IMG/VR virus record: IMGVR_UViG_3300028025_001494
Span: 1-22,840 of that record
Length of the DNA stretch: 22,840 bases
Source: a virus
Strand: one strand, 5' to 3'
In this document: positions 1 to 7,981 of the stretch, one piece after another
Position numbering within the stretch: the first letter of the stretch is position 1
How the letters are laid out: each line of letters starts with the position of its first letter
The notes under the pieces: model-generated
What the model was told of the DNA's origin: nothing
The model's database searches: none
The model's input: the letters and a program-made list of their open reading frames with translations, nothing else
Made by a program: the position numbers and the translations under genes

Positions 1-36
1 CTAAAAAACTGGGGAAAGGCTGTGGGAAATGAGTAA
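1..36 (+). CDS. 3' end of an upstream gene, frame uncertain
   Basis: The window opens inside a gene running rightward. Two frames stay open to a stop. One reads ...NWGKAVGNE and stops at 34-36. The other stops at the TGA at 30-32, which overlaps the next ATG in an ATGA arrangement. Too little is visible to name the product or to choose between the frames. Confidence 0.3.
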   Translation, partial: LKNWGKAVGNE

Positions 37-277
37 TGAATCAGAACTAAAGGGTCAAGCACTTGTTGAGCATCTGATCTTTATGGGTGCCTTAGAGATG
101 GACGGCATTGACAGCGATACTGGTGAAATGATATACTCTATTACAGATAAGTTGCAGCATGTATCTCCAGATATGTACGAAATCTTGACTGAAGAGTTCC
201 AAGAACGAATGTATGAAATGATTTATGCTGGACCACAGGTCATGAAGTGGAAGTTTGATATGGGGTTTTTTAAGTGA
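29..277 (+). CDS. Small phage protein, paralogue of the 13204-13533 gene
   Basis: This encodes an 82-residue acidic protein with no known catalytic motif. The core pattern is GALEMDGIDSDTGEMIYSITDK followed by an acidic helical stretch. The same order (GAIEV..ID..SGE.LYS.TDK..E..PELYEE) recurs in the 109-residue protein at 13204-13533, so the two are paralogues. From memory, similar proteins occur in many tailed phages near packaging or head genes, without an assigned role. This copy lacks the C-terminal extension of its partner. The next gene starts at a GTG that overlaps its stop by 4 bases, so the two are probably translationally coupled. Function unknown. Confidence 0.8.
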   Translation: MSNESELKGQALVEHLIFMGALEMDGIDSDTGEMIYSITDKLQHVSPDMYEILTEEFQERMYEMIYAGPQVMKWKFDMGFFK

Positions 278-426
278 GTAAGTTATATGCTAACGAGGTT
301 TGGCTTCGTAAAAGATACCTTATGGACAAGAAAACTCCAGAAGAGATTGCAAAAGAGTCTGGTGCAAGCGTAGAGACTATTTATGTTTATCTAGCCAAAT
401 TTGGATTAAGGAAGTCAAGACGATGA
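274..426 (+). CDS. 50-residue helix-turn-helix protein
   Basis: A short gene starts at GTG 274, in a GTGA overlap with the upstream stop, and ends at TGA 424-426. The protein begins MSKLYANEVWLRKRYL. Its core, TPEEIAKESGASVETIYVYL, has the spacing of a resolvase- or sigma-type helix-turn-helix: a first helix (PEEIAKES), a turn (GAS) and a recognition helix (VETIYVYLAKFG). The tail is basic (LRKSRR), as expected for DNA contact. It lies two genes upstream of a DUF3310 gene and three upstream of the small terminase. It may be a small DNA-binding regulator or a packaging accessory; the sequence does not decide. Overlapping stop and start codons on both sides support it as a real gene. Confidence 0.7.
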   Translation: MSKLYANEVWLRKRYLMDKKTPEEIAKESGASVETIYVYLAKFGLRKSRR

Positions 427-548
427 GTAAAACAAAAAAGATATTAGTTGGACTAGGGATTGCTGGTGCAGTAGGAATTACCTATGTAGTAACAGCACTA
501 AGAGGTTTGCCAGAAGTATTTGATTGGGAAGAGGATGACAATGAGTGA
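423..548 (+). CDS. 41-residue single-pass membrane protein
   Basis: This starts at ATG 423, in an ATGA overlap with the preceding stop, and ends at TGA 546-548. A short basic N-terminus (MSKTKK) is followed by about 20 hydrophobic residues (ILVGLGIAGAVGITYVVTAL) and an acidic tail ending WEEDDNE. That layout suggests one transmembrane helix with the acidic tail outside by the positive-inside rule. No family is recognised. Its last bases contain the ribosome binding site (GAAGAGG, 528-534) and the start codon of the next gene, so it sits in a coupled translation string. Confidence 0.65.
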   Translation: MSKTKKILVGLGIAGAVGITYVVTALRGLPEVFDWEEDDNE

Positions 549-783
549 TAATCTAACAATTACGGTTGACCAAGTTAACCATCCAACACACTATACAACT
601 GACCCATCTGGAGTTGAGTGTATTGAAATTACTCGTCACCGTAACTTTAATATCGGTAATGCTTTCAAGTACCTATGGAGAGCAGGGCTTAAAGATGAAT
701 CAAAGACCATTCAAGATCTTGAGAAGGCTATCTTCTATATTAAAGATGAGATCAATAGACTAGAAGGAAAGTATGACAACTGA
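541..783 (+). CDS. DUF3310 family protein
   Basis: An 80-residue protein with the DUF3310 signature: VNHPTHY, then GVECIEITRH, then IGNAFKYLWRAGLKDE, and finally DLEKAIFYIKDEI. The asparagine-histidine-proline-x-histidine-tyrosine start and the YLWRAG block are diagnostic. The family is widespread in phages and has been called nucleotide-kinase-like, but its role is not established. I chose ATG 541 because GAAGAGG at 528-534 lies six bases upstream. In-frame alternatives are 520, which has no ribosome binding site, and 535, which abuts it. The 3' end overlaps the next gene by 11 bases. Confidence 0.85.
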   Translation: MSDNLTITVDQVNHPTHYTTDPSGVECIEITRHRNFNIGNAFKYLWRAGLKDESKTIQDLEKAIFYIKDEINRLEGKYDN

Positions 784-1309
784 AGAAGATTTAGTTAAGC
801 ATCTTGACCAAGTAAACACTGTTGTTAGTGAATACTTAAAGGGCAACGATCCAACAGTAATCTCTAAAGAGTTAGACATTCCACGCACTCGTGTAGTCAC
901 ACTGATTAATGAGTGGAAAGCAATGGCTTCTGATAATGCTGCTATTCGTGCTCGTGCTAAAGAGGCTTTAGTTGGTGCCGATACACACTACAGCAAACTT
1001 ATTACAAAATCCTATGAAGTTATTGACGAAGCATCTATGACTAACAATCTTAGCGCAAAGACTGCTGCTATCAAACTTGTGATGGACATTGAGTCAAAAA
1101 GAATTGATATGTTGCAGAAGGCTGGTCTTCTTGAGAACAAGGAACTAGCAGAAGAGATGGTTGAGATTGAACGCCGTCAAGAGGTTCTTGTTGGGATTCT
1201 TAGAGATATTGCATCTGAGCATCCTGAAGTCCGTGACATTATTATGCAACGCCTATCTGCAATTGCAAGAGAAGGAGAAGTGATTACAGTTGTCCACGAT
1301 GTTCAATGA
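773..1309 (+). CDS. terS: Probable terminase small subunit
   Basis: A 178-residue, mostly helical, charged protein directly upstream of the large terminase, with overlapping ends. Residues about 27-50 (DPTVISKELDIPRTRVVTLI) form a helix-turn-helix suited to recognising packaging-site DNA. The central part (residues 60-140) is rich in heptad-like helices, as expected for the oligomerisation core of a small terminase ring. The identification rests on position, size, N-terminal DNA-binding motif and helical content, not on a unique motif. The start at ATG 773 is preceded by GAAGGAAAG. A role as a separate regulator is possible but less likely given the neighbour. Confidence 0.7.
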   Translation: MTTEEDLVKHLDQVNTVVSEYLKGNDPTVISKELDIPRTRVVTLINEWKAMASDNAAIRARAKEALVGADTHYSKLITKSYEVIDEASMTNNLSAKTAAIKLVMDIESKRIDMLQKAGLLENKELAEEMVEIERRQEVLVGILRDIASEHPEVRDIIMQRLSAIAREGEVITVVHDVQ

Positions 1310-3077
1310 GTTCCTTGAAGTACTTAAAGAGAACCATTTTATTGAAAAGCCTGTTGACGCAAAAACATTTGTTGAGTCTCCAGAATATCTTGGGCAGCCA
1401 CCACTTTCAGATATCCAATATCAAATTGTAGAAGCAATGAGTCAGATTTACCGTAAGGAAGACCTAGTTGATATTATGGGTCAGGCTGAGGGCGAAGCAT
1501 ACTTTAAAAAATACACAAAGAATGAAATCATTCTGCAACTTGGCAAGGGATCTGGAAAAGACTTCGTTTCAACAGTAGCCTGTGCATATACCGTATACAA
1601 ACTATTATGCCTTAAAGACCCTGCTGTTTATTATGGCAAGCCTGCAGGAGATGCTATTGACATTATTAACGTTGCTATTAACGCTCAACAGGCAAAGAAC
1701 GTTTTCTTTAAAGGTTTTAAATCAAAGATTGAAAGATCCCCATGGTTTGCTGGAAAGTACAATGCAAAAGCAGACTCAATTGATTTTGATAAATCTGTAA
1801 CTGTTTACTCTGGACACTCAGAGCGTGAATCACATGAGGGCTTGAACTTGTTTATGGCAGTACTTGATGAGATCTCTGGTTTTGCATCTGAGGTTGGAAC
1901 TGGAAATGAGCAGGGTAAGACTGCTGATAATATCTATAAGGCATTTCGTGGTACCGTAGACTCTCGTTTCCCTGATCTAGGCAAGGTTGTTTTGCTTTCA
2001 TTCCCACGTTATCAAGGAGACTTTATCTCACAAAGATACGAAGCAGTTATTGCTGAAAAGGAAACTGTTGAGCGTAAGCATACATTTATTATGAATGAAG
2101 ACTTGCCACATGAAGATCCAGGTAATAGGTTTGAAATATCATGGGATGAAGATACAATTCTTTCATACAAAATTCCAAGGGTATTGGCATTTAAAAGACC
2201 TACATGGGAAGTAAACCCTACCCGTAAGATAGATGACTTCAAGATTGCATTCTATACAGACTTAGCAGATGCCATGATGCGTTTTGCATGCATGCCTACC
2301 TATGCTTCTGACGCATTCTTTAAGGATAGAACTAAACTAGAGAAGGTTATGACTCTTCGCAATCCGCTTGATCAGTTTAGAAGGTTTGATGAGTCATTCA
2401 AGCCAGACCCAGACAAGGTTTATTATATCCACGCTGACCTTGCACAAAAGCATGACAAGTGTGCAGTAGCAATTGCACATGTTGACAAATGGGTGAACAT
2501 TCAGGTAATTAAAGATTACGAACAGGTAGCGCCAATGGTTGTTGTAGATGCAGTAGCGTGGTGGGAACCAAGAGCAGAAGGACCAGTAAATCTATCTGAT
2601 GTAAAGAATTGGATTATTAATCTTCGTAGAGAAGGTTTTAATCTTGGCATGGTTTCCTTTGACCGTTGGCAATCATTTGATATTCAGAATGAGTTGCAGG
2701 CAGTTGGAATCAGAACTGAAACTGTTTCTGTTGCAAAAAAACACTATGAAGATTTAGCAATGATGGTCTATGAAGAGCGTGTAGCAATTCCTATGATTCC
2801 TATCTTGCTAGAAGAAATGTCTGAGTTAAAGATTATGAAGGGTAATCGTGTAGATCACCCTAGAAAGAAGTCTAAAGACTTGGCAGATGCTTTGGCTGGA
2901 GCAGTATTCGGGGCTATCTCACATACCCCAAAGACTACTAATACAGTTATTGAAGTACATACTTGGTCCTCATCTTCCGCTCAACTTGCGGAGAAGAAGA
3001 GATCTATGGTAGAATTAGAACCTAAGCAAATGACGGACGATGTTCGTGATTTCTTAGACAAATTCAATCTAATATAA
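1299..3077 (+). CDS. terL: Terminase large subunit (packaging ATPase and nuclease)
   Basis: About 592 residues, a normal size for this family. The ATPase half shows a Walker A motif, GKGSGKD (residues 82-88), and a Walker B strand with catalytic glutamate, LFMAVLDE (184-191). The nuclease half has an RNase H-like acidic set: D380 in IHADLA, D455 in SFDRW, and D527/D530 in SKDLADAL. The enzyme would pump DNA into the prohead and cut concatemers. ATG 1299 overlaps the small-subunit stop. A TTG at 1290 gives three extra residues and sits 12 bases after GGAG, so the start is uncertain. Portal, scaffold and capsid genes, which often follow terL, are not the next genes here. Confidence 0.95.
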   Translation: MFNEFLEVLKENHFIEKPVDAKTFVESPEYLGQPPLSDIQYQIVEAMSQIYRKEDLVDIMGQAEGEAYFKKYTKNEIILQLGKGSGKDFVSTVACAYTVYKLLCLKDPAVYYGKPAGDAIDIINVAINAQQAKNVFFKGFKSKIERSPWFAGKYNAKADSIDFDKSVTVYSGHSERESHEGLNLFMAVLDEISGFASEVGTGNEQGKTADNIYKAFRGTVDSRFPDLGKVVLLSFPRYQGDFISQRYEAVIAEKETVERKHTFIMNEDLPHEDPGNRFEISWDEDTILSYKIPRVLAFKRPTWEVNPTRKIDDFKIAFYTDLADAMMRFACMPTYASDAFFKDRTKLEKVMTLRNPLDQFRRFDESFKPDPDKVYYIHADLAQKHDKCAVAIAHVDKWVNIQVIKDYEQVAPMVVVDAVAWWEPRAEGPVNLSDVKNWIINLRREGFNLGMVSFDRWQSFDIQNELQAVGIRTETVSVAKKHYEDLAMMVYEERVAIPMIPILLEEMSELKIMKGNRVDHPRKKSKDLADALAGAVFGAISHTPKTTNTVIEVHTWSSSSAQLAEKKRSMVELEPKQMTDDVRDFLDKFNLI

Positions 3078-3120
3078 ATTTTCTGGTCACAAGACTGGAA
3101 TAAAACAAACGAGGAGAAAG

Positions 3121-4845
3121 ATGAATTCATTCAAGAAACTCGCATTGGGCATCGCTGCAGCCTTGTCCTTCGCAACCCTTTCTGCCCTGCCGTCACAGGC
3201 TGCTGTAAATGCAGACACGATTTCTATTGATACAGCAGCAGATGCTGTATTCACTGGAGAATCTGCTACAGCAGTAATCACTGTTTCGTTCTTGGCACAA
3301 ACAACATCAGATACAGTCACTGTGACTTCTTCTGTTACTAGCCTTCCAGTAGGGTCTGCATCACTTGCAACTCTATCTGTACAGGAAACATCTAGTGCAG
3401 CAGTTGTCCTAGGCTCTGGTAACTATTCTGCTAACATTGCTTCAACAGCAAATACAGCAACATATGTAACTGCAAAGATCAAGGCTACAGTAGATGCTCC
3501 AAGCATCGCTGGTACCTATGTTTATAAGTTTACGCCTTCTCTAGGTACAGGCTCAACTGGTGGAGTTAACTCTGCAGCAGTTGTATGGACAGTAACTGTT
3601 ACTGCTCCAGACCTTAAGGCTTCTGCAGCAACATCAACTTCAATCCTTAATAAGGGTGAAACAATTTCTGCAACAGCAGACGCAGAGGTATTTGCTCCAA
3701 AGGCAACTGCTTCGGATGCAGTAGCAGTAATTGCTATTACACAGAAGAATGCAGCAGGTGCATCAGCATCAGAATCTTTGACAGCAATTGTCTCAGGTTC
3801 AGGTCTCATCGGAACTGGTTCAAACCATGCAACTATCACAGCACAAGGTCGTGCACTTACAGTTGCTAACGGTCAGTACATCGGTATCTTCTCTGATAAC
3901 ACATCAGGAGTTGGCACTGTTACTATCACAACAGCATCAGGCGTTGTCCTTGCTACTGAGAAGGTAACATTCTATGGAGATATCACTGCTATTACAACAA
4001 CAGTAAAGCCTGTTCTTGCAGCAGGATCAAACTCTGAAGCAGTCGTTGCAGTTGCATACGATGCAGCAGGAATCCCTGTTGGAAACGGAACACTATATGT
4101 TGTTTCTGATTCAGCAGCAGTTGTTAGCAACGCATACACACCGATTACAATTGTTGACGGTGTAGCAAAGGGTACTCTTACAGGAGTCACTACAGGCACA
4201 GCAGGTATCAAGGTATCAACAGGCTCAACAGCCACAACAACTGGAGCAGTAGTTTCAAACACTGCATCTACACGTGTTGAAGGAACTGTAGCATCTGTTA
4301 AGATTGATTTTGATAAGGCTACATATGCAGCAGGGGAACTTGCTACAATTACTGTAACACCTCTAGATGCTAAGGGACTTATCCTTTCTGCAAAGACACA
4401 CGCAAACCTTCTTGCAACTGGTGGAATTACTTCATCGTACGCATTTGGTGCAGCAGGTGACACACTAACTGCAACCTCAGTAACAACAGATGCTACTGGT
4501 ACAAAGACATACAAGGTCTACATGCCACTAACAGATGTTGCTATCAAGGTAACTGCAACTGGTGGAACAGCACTTCCAACTGCTGGACAGGTAGAAGTAT
4601 CTGCTACAGCAAGCGTTGTAACTGGATCATCCACAACAAACGCAACTCTCGCTGCTCTTATCGCACAGGTAACAGCAATGCAGACAATGTTTGATGCTAT
4701 CAAGGCTGAGGCTGCTGCTGCTAAGGCTGCTGCTGATGCTAAGGCTATCGCAGATCGTGCTGCTTTTGTAAAGCAGTATAACGCTCTTGCTACAAAGTGG
4801 AACAAGAAGAATCCAAAGGCAAAGGTTGCACTTCTAAAGAAGTAA
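3121..4845 (+). CDS. Secreted Ig-like surface protein with signal peptide
   Basis: A 574-residue protein. Residues 1-28 form a clear Sec signal peptide: basic start (MNSFKKLA), hydrophobic core, and probable cleavage near SQAA/VNA. The rest is Ala/Thr/Val/Ser-rich beta-type sequence with spaced segments resembling immunoglobulin-like surface or S-layer repeats. The final 65 residues switch to an alanine-rich coiled coil (IKAEAAAAKAAADAKAIADRA) and a basic end (WNKKNPKAKVALLKK). It has almost no cysteine and no enzyme motif. GAGGAG at 3111-3116 precedes ATG 3121. A strong terminator follows, so it ends a transcription unit. Mature phage capsid proteins do not normally carry a Sec signal, so it may instead decorate the infected cell. 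Whether it derives from a host S-layer gene cannot be settled here. Confidence 0.75.
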   Translation: MNSFKKLALGIAAALSFATLSALPSQAAVNADTISIDTAADAVFTGESATAVITVSFLAQTTSDTVTVTSSVTSLPVGSASLATLSVQETSSAAVVLGSGNYSANIASTANTATYVTAKIKATVDAPSIAGTYVYKFTPSLGTGSTGGVNSAAVVWTVTVTAPDLKASAATSTSILNKGETISATADAEVFAPKATASDAVAVIAITQKNAAGASASESLTAIVSGSGLIGTGSNHATITAQGRALTVANGQYIGIFSDNTSGVGTVTITTASGVVLATEKVTFYGDITAITTTVKPVLAAGSNSEAVVAVAYDAAGIPVGNGTLYVVSDSAAVVSNAYTPITIVDGVAKGTLTGVTTGTAGIKVSTGSTATTTGAVVSNTASTRVEGTVASVKIDFDKATYAAGELATITVTPLDAKGLILSAKTHANLLATGGITSSYAFGAAGDTLTATSVTTDATGTKTYKVYMPLTDVAIKVTATGGTALPTAGQVEVSATASVVTGSSTTNATLAALIAQVTAMQTMFDAIKAEAAAAKAAADAKAIADRAAFVKQYNALATKWNKKNPKAKVALLKK

Positions 4846-4860
4846 TCTAGTCCAACAATT

Positions 4861-4890
4861 AGGGGAGTCTAGCGATAGGCTCCCTTTTTT
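4861..4890 (+). terminator. Rho-independent terminator
   Basis: A nine-base-pair stem (4863-4871 with 4876-4884, one G-U pair) closes on a GCGA tetraloop of the GNRA class and is followed by six T residues. It lies 16 bases after the stop of the secreted surface protein and should end that transcript before the next promoter. Confidence 0.88.
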
Positions 4891-4901
4891 GTACCATAAA
4901 A

Positions 4902-4910
4902 TGATATAAT
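4902..4910 (+). promoter_or_regulatory. Extended -10 promoter for the PA14/coiled-coil gene
   Basis: TGATATAAT, a perfect -10 hexamer preceded by TGN, lies just after the terminator. No good -35 is seen, which an extended -10 can tolerate. Transcription would begin near 4917, about 31 bases before the probable start codon. Confidence 0.65.
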
Positions 4911-4947
4911 AGGGTTATCAAACATCTTGGAAAGGGTGTGACCCAAC

Positions 4948-7581
4948 ATTAAATCTTTCCTACTAAAGAGTGGTTTGGTGGGACTATTAGTGGTTTTGTG
5001 GCTTATCATAGCCCCTGCTGACTCTGCCCACGCATTAGACGAGGTAACCTCTCAGGTATCAACATCAGACACAGCCACAGCCACAATTTCAGCAGGATCT
5101 ACAGTAGTTATTCAAACCCCAACAGCCATTATTGAGGCAGCACAGACTGCTATAACTCAGGCTGAAAGTGCCACGGCACTCATAGAAACCCAAGCAATAG
5201 CCATTACAAGCCCTACAGAGACCATTACAGCCACTATCACACAGGCCCAGGACTCAATATTACAGGCTCAGACAGTAGTAGATAGTGCTACTGTGGCAAT
5301 GGCTCAGGTTGATTCTGCTACCGTTTTGGTTACTGAGGCTGAGGAAAATGTTGCAGTACTAGAAATAGCCGTAGACTCTCAAACTGCTACTGTTGGTTTG
5401 ACACAGACAATTGTAGATAGTGCTACTGCCACAGTAAGTGCAAACACTACACCTGGACTTGAGGTTACTATTTATAGAAACCCTGGAACCAACGCATCCC
5501 CAACAATGGGTGGAACAGTTGCTTATACTGGTACTGATACAAATGGTATTGATGAACAGTGGGGTGGTGGTGGTCCAACAGTTAATGGTGCTACAACTAC
5601 AACTACTGAGACATTTAATAACAATCGTTTAAATACAAATATTGGAATTACAGTTAATGGAACTCCAGTTTCAACAACAAACAATAGCAATGTATATATT
5701 GGATCTATTGGATTCCCTGGGCCAGGGCAAGATCCATCATTAACTTTTTATGGGGCTACAGCAAATACTTTAGTAACGCTACCAGCAAATACAACTTCTG
5801 CAAGTTTTCAGATGTTTGCTAAAAATGGCGATTCAGTAGGAACAGTTACCTATAGCGATGGAACAACAGAGCCATTTACACTTCAGCATAATGTTAGTTC
5901 TGAATACACTAACTATGTTAATACAGAAACATTTACTGCTCCTGCAGGAAAAACAATTTCAACAATCCTTATTCCAGCAAACTGGGACTACTACGCTATA
6001 GATAATGTGTCTGCCAGCAGTGTATCTACAACAACAGTTACAGAAGATTTTCAGGTAAAGTGGGAAGGTATCTGGACTCCACAAACCACGGGAACACAAT
6101 ATATTACAGCACCAGCAGATGACGGAGTACGACTATACCTTGATAATGAATTAGTTATTGATGACTGGTTTGATAAGGGTGGTGGAGGATCTACTGCAGA
6201 TGTTATGACTACCGCTGGTGTATCAAAGCAATTTAAAATGTGGTACTACGAAAATGGTGGAGGAGCAGCAGTATCTTTAATGAGATACACAGGCTCTGGA
6301 TGGGAAGTTATTCCTGCATCAGAATTTAGTACAACAACTGCTACACCACAACAACTTCAAGCACTTGCAACTGCAAGAAATAATCTTAATATTGCACAGG
6401 GAGCACTTGATATTCTTGAGTCTGACTTGACAACGGCAGAAGAAGATTTAATTGAAGCAGAAGACAATCTGCAAGATGCTCAAGATGATCTAGACTCACT
6501 TTTATTACAGGTTGGAACTGCAGTAAGTATTATGAATAATAAAGTTTCATATGCAAATACAACAGTTAGCCAAACACTTGCTAACGAAGAGGCTGAAAGA
6601 CAAGCAGCAGAGCAGGCACGACTAGCAGCAATTGCAGCAGAGAATGCTCGTATTGCTGCACAGCAAGCGTACGAAGCAGAGCAGGCTAGAATCGCTGCAG
6701 AAGCAGCAGCAGCCAAGGCAGAAGCAGATCGTATAGCAGCAGAAGAGGCTGCAGCAAAGGCAAAGGCTGAAAGAATTGCTGCTGAAGAGGCTGCAAAAAA
6801 GGCAGAAGAAGAAAGAATTAAGGCAGAAGAGGAAGCCGCTAAAGCCAAGGCAGAAGCAGAAAAAGCAGAAGCAGAAAGACTAGAAGCAGAAGCAGAGGCA
6901 GCAATACAAGCAGAAGAAGATGCAAAGGCTGAAGCAGAAGCAAAGAAAGCAGAAGAAGAGGCTGCTAAACAAGCAGCAGAAGATGCTAAAGCAGAGGCTG
7001 AAGCAAAAGAAAAAGAATTAGAAAATGCTAAGGCTGAGGAGGAAGCAGCAAAGGCTGAAGAAGAAAAATTAGATAAGATTCTTGAAGATGCTAAAGAAGG
7101 TAAAGAATTAACTGAAGAACAAAAAGAAGTTCTTGTTGAGGCACTACTTGAAGACCTTAAGCCTGGAGAATCTATCTCAGCAGCAGAAGTAAAAGCATCT
7201 GGAGTATCTTATTCAGATCTTCCACCAGAGACACCAGTTGCAGTTAGAACATCTGAGTCTGGTGAAGTACTTGTTATTACTGCAGAAGTTGCTGCAAATG
7301 TAGAACTAGTTCAAGATCCAGGAGCATTATTAGAGGCAGCACTTACTGATCCAGGAGCAGCATTAGCAGCACTTGGAAGTATTGGTGCTGATATGACAGA
7401 AAGCGAAAGAGAAGAAGCAACGGATATGGTTGTAGCCACAGTTGTAGCAGCAGGAGCAGCAATTAATGCAGCAGCGGTTGCAACAGGTGGCGCAACAGGT
7501 GGTAGCACAGGTGGTGGAGGAAGTTCTGGTGGAGGCTCAGGTAGCAATTCACCAGGTTCAAGAGGAGGAAGAAGATGGTAA
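4948..7581 (+). CDS. Secreted PA14-domain protein with long coiled coil
   Basis: An 877-residue protein if read from ATT 4948. Domains in order: Sec signal peptide (residues 1-29, ending PADSAHA); a Thr/Ala-rich helical region (to about 155); a beta-rich region; a PA14-like domain at roughly 367-461 (WEGIWTPQTTGTQY, then ADDGVRLYLDNELVIDDWFD); a very long Ala/Glu/Lys coiled coil at about 480-715; a small acidic domain; and a Gly/Ser-rich end finishing GSRGGRRW. PA14 domains usually bind carbohydrate. The layout suggests an extended surface adhesin or fibre. ATT is proposed because it restores a basic signal-peptide start (KSFLLKSG). The only later in-frame start codon, TTG 4975, would remove it. 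Between 4929 and 4944 a GGAAAGG motif is partly folded in a GGGT/ACCC hairpin. Function unproven. Confidence 0.8.
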   Translation: MKSFLLKSGLVGLLVVLWLIIAPADSAHALDEVTSQVSTSDTATATISAGSTVVIQTPTAIIEAAQTAITQAESATALIETQAIAITSPTETITATITQAQDSILQAQTVVDSATVAMAQVDSATVLVTEAEENVAVLEIAVDSQTATVGLTQTIVDSATATVSANTTPGLEVTIYRNPGTNASPTMGGTVAYTGTDTNGIDEQWGGGGPTVNGATTTTTETFNNNRLNTNIGITVNGTPVSTTNNSNVYIGSIGFPGPGQDPSLTFYGATANTLVTLPANTTSASFQMFAKNGDSVGTVTYSDGTTEPFTLQHNVSSEYTNYVNTETFTAPAGKTISTILIPANWDYYAIDNVSASSVSTTTVTEDFQVKWEGIWTPQTTGTQYITAPADDGVRLYLDNELVIDDWFDKGGGGSTADVMTTAGVSKQFKMWYYENGGGAAVSLMRYTGSGWEVIPASEFSTTTATPQQLQALATARNNLNIAQGALDILESDLTTAEEDLIEAEDNLQDAQDDLDSLLLQVGTAVSIMNNKVSYANTTVSQTLANEEAERQAAEQARLAAIAAENARIAAQQAYEAEQARIAAEAAAAKAEADRIAAEEAAAKAKAERIAAEEAAKKAEEERIKAEEEAAKAKAEAEKAEAERLEAEAEAAIQAEEDAKAEAEAKKAEEEAAKQAAEDAKAEAEAKEKELENAKAEEEAAKAEEEKLDKILEDAKEGKELTEEQKEVLVEALLEDLKPGESISAAEVKASGVSYSDLPPETPVAVRTSESGEVLVITAEVAANVELVQDPGALLEAALTDPGAALAALGSIGADMTESEREEATDMVVATVVAAGAAINAAAVATGGATGGSTGGGGSSGGGSGSNSPGSRGGRRW

Positions 7582-7754
7582 GAGTAATAAAAAATATAAT
7601 AAAAGATCTGATAGATCAGGCATGGACTCTTCTTGGAATGTTTATTGCCTGGGTTGTGTTAGATGGTAGTGCTAAAACTATAGTTGGCTATGGAATTGTA
7701 GCAACAACAGCACTATGGATTATAACTAGTCCATTTAGAAACAAGGAGGAATAA
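7575..7754 (+). CDS. 59-residue two-helix membrane protein
   Basis: ATG 7575 lies inside the end of the previous gene, after a purine-rich GGAGGAAGAAG. The protein begins MVRVIKNIIKDLIDQ, then has two hydrophobic segments (AWTLLGMFIAWVVL and IVGYGIVATTALWII) joined by a short polar turn, and ends in a charged tail (RNKEE). Its stop shares a base with the next ATG (TAATG). Two short helices with a charged tail fit a class II holin or a holin-associated protein, but no family motif is certain. It is the first of three consecutive small membrane-protein genes. Confidence 0.7.
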   Translation: MVRVIKNIIKDLIDQAWTLLGMFIAWVVLDGSAKTIVGYGIVATTALWIITSPFRNKEE

Positions 7755-7981
7755 TGAAAGAAAAGATTATGTATATCCTTGCTGCAGGTGTAATGGTTGC
7801 AATTGTTATAGCAATTGTTGGCGATTACGTAGTTGCAGGAATTGAAACGGTATCTACAGGAGAACCAGTAGAAGTATCATCTGATGTAATGACCCTAGTT
7901 CAGACAGCACTTGGTGGTGTTATTGGAATTATTGGTGGGTATTTTGGTGCAAAAGGATCAAAGAAAGGAGAAGACGAATGA
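7754..7981 (+). CDS. 75-residue holin-like membrane protein
   Basis: Two hydrophobic segments (MYILAAGVMVAIVIAIVGDYVVAG and LVQTALGGVIGIIGGYFGAKG) flank a polar loop with acidic residues, and the C-terminus is charged (SKKGEDE). This is the general layout of small phage holins. It starts at the TAATG junction with the preceding gene after AAGGAGG at 7743-7749, an almost perfect ribosome binding site. Its stop overlaps the next ATG (ATGA). No catalytic residues are visible. The lytic enzyme lies more than 3 kb away, so the lysis assignment is tentative. Confidence 0.7.
   Translation: MKEKIMYILAAGVMVAIVIAIVGDYVVAGIETVSTGEPVEVSSDVMTLVQTALGGVIGIIGGYFGAKGSKKGEDE

Noticed and set aside
3050-3078. 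Promoter at the end of terL (TATAAA near 3073)
   Set aside because: No -35 at a proper distance; the AT-rich stop region explains the match.
3522-4514. Long minus-strand open frames opposite the secreted surface protein
   Set aside because: They arise from the Ala/Thr/Val-rich codon pattern of the real gene; the translations are low complexity.
6480-6848. Minus-strand open frame rich in Ala/Ser opposite the coiled coil
   Set aside because: A shadow of the repeated GCA/GAA codons; no start signals.
6590-7060. DNA repeat array in the Ala/Glu/Lys-rich stretch
   Set aside because: The repetition follows from coiled-coil codons and has no fixed unit or spacers; not a CRISPR or satellite.
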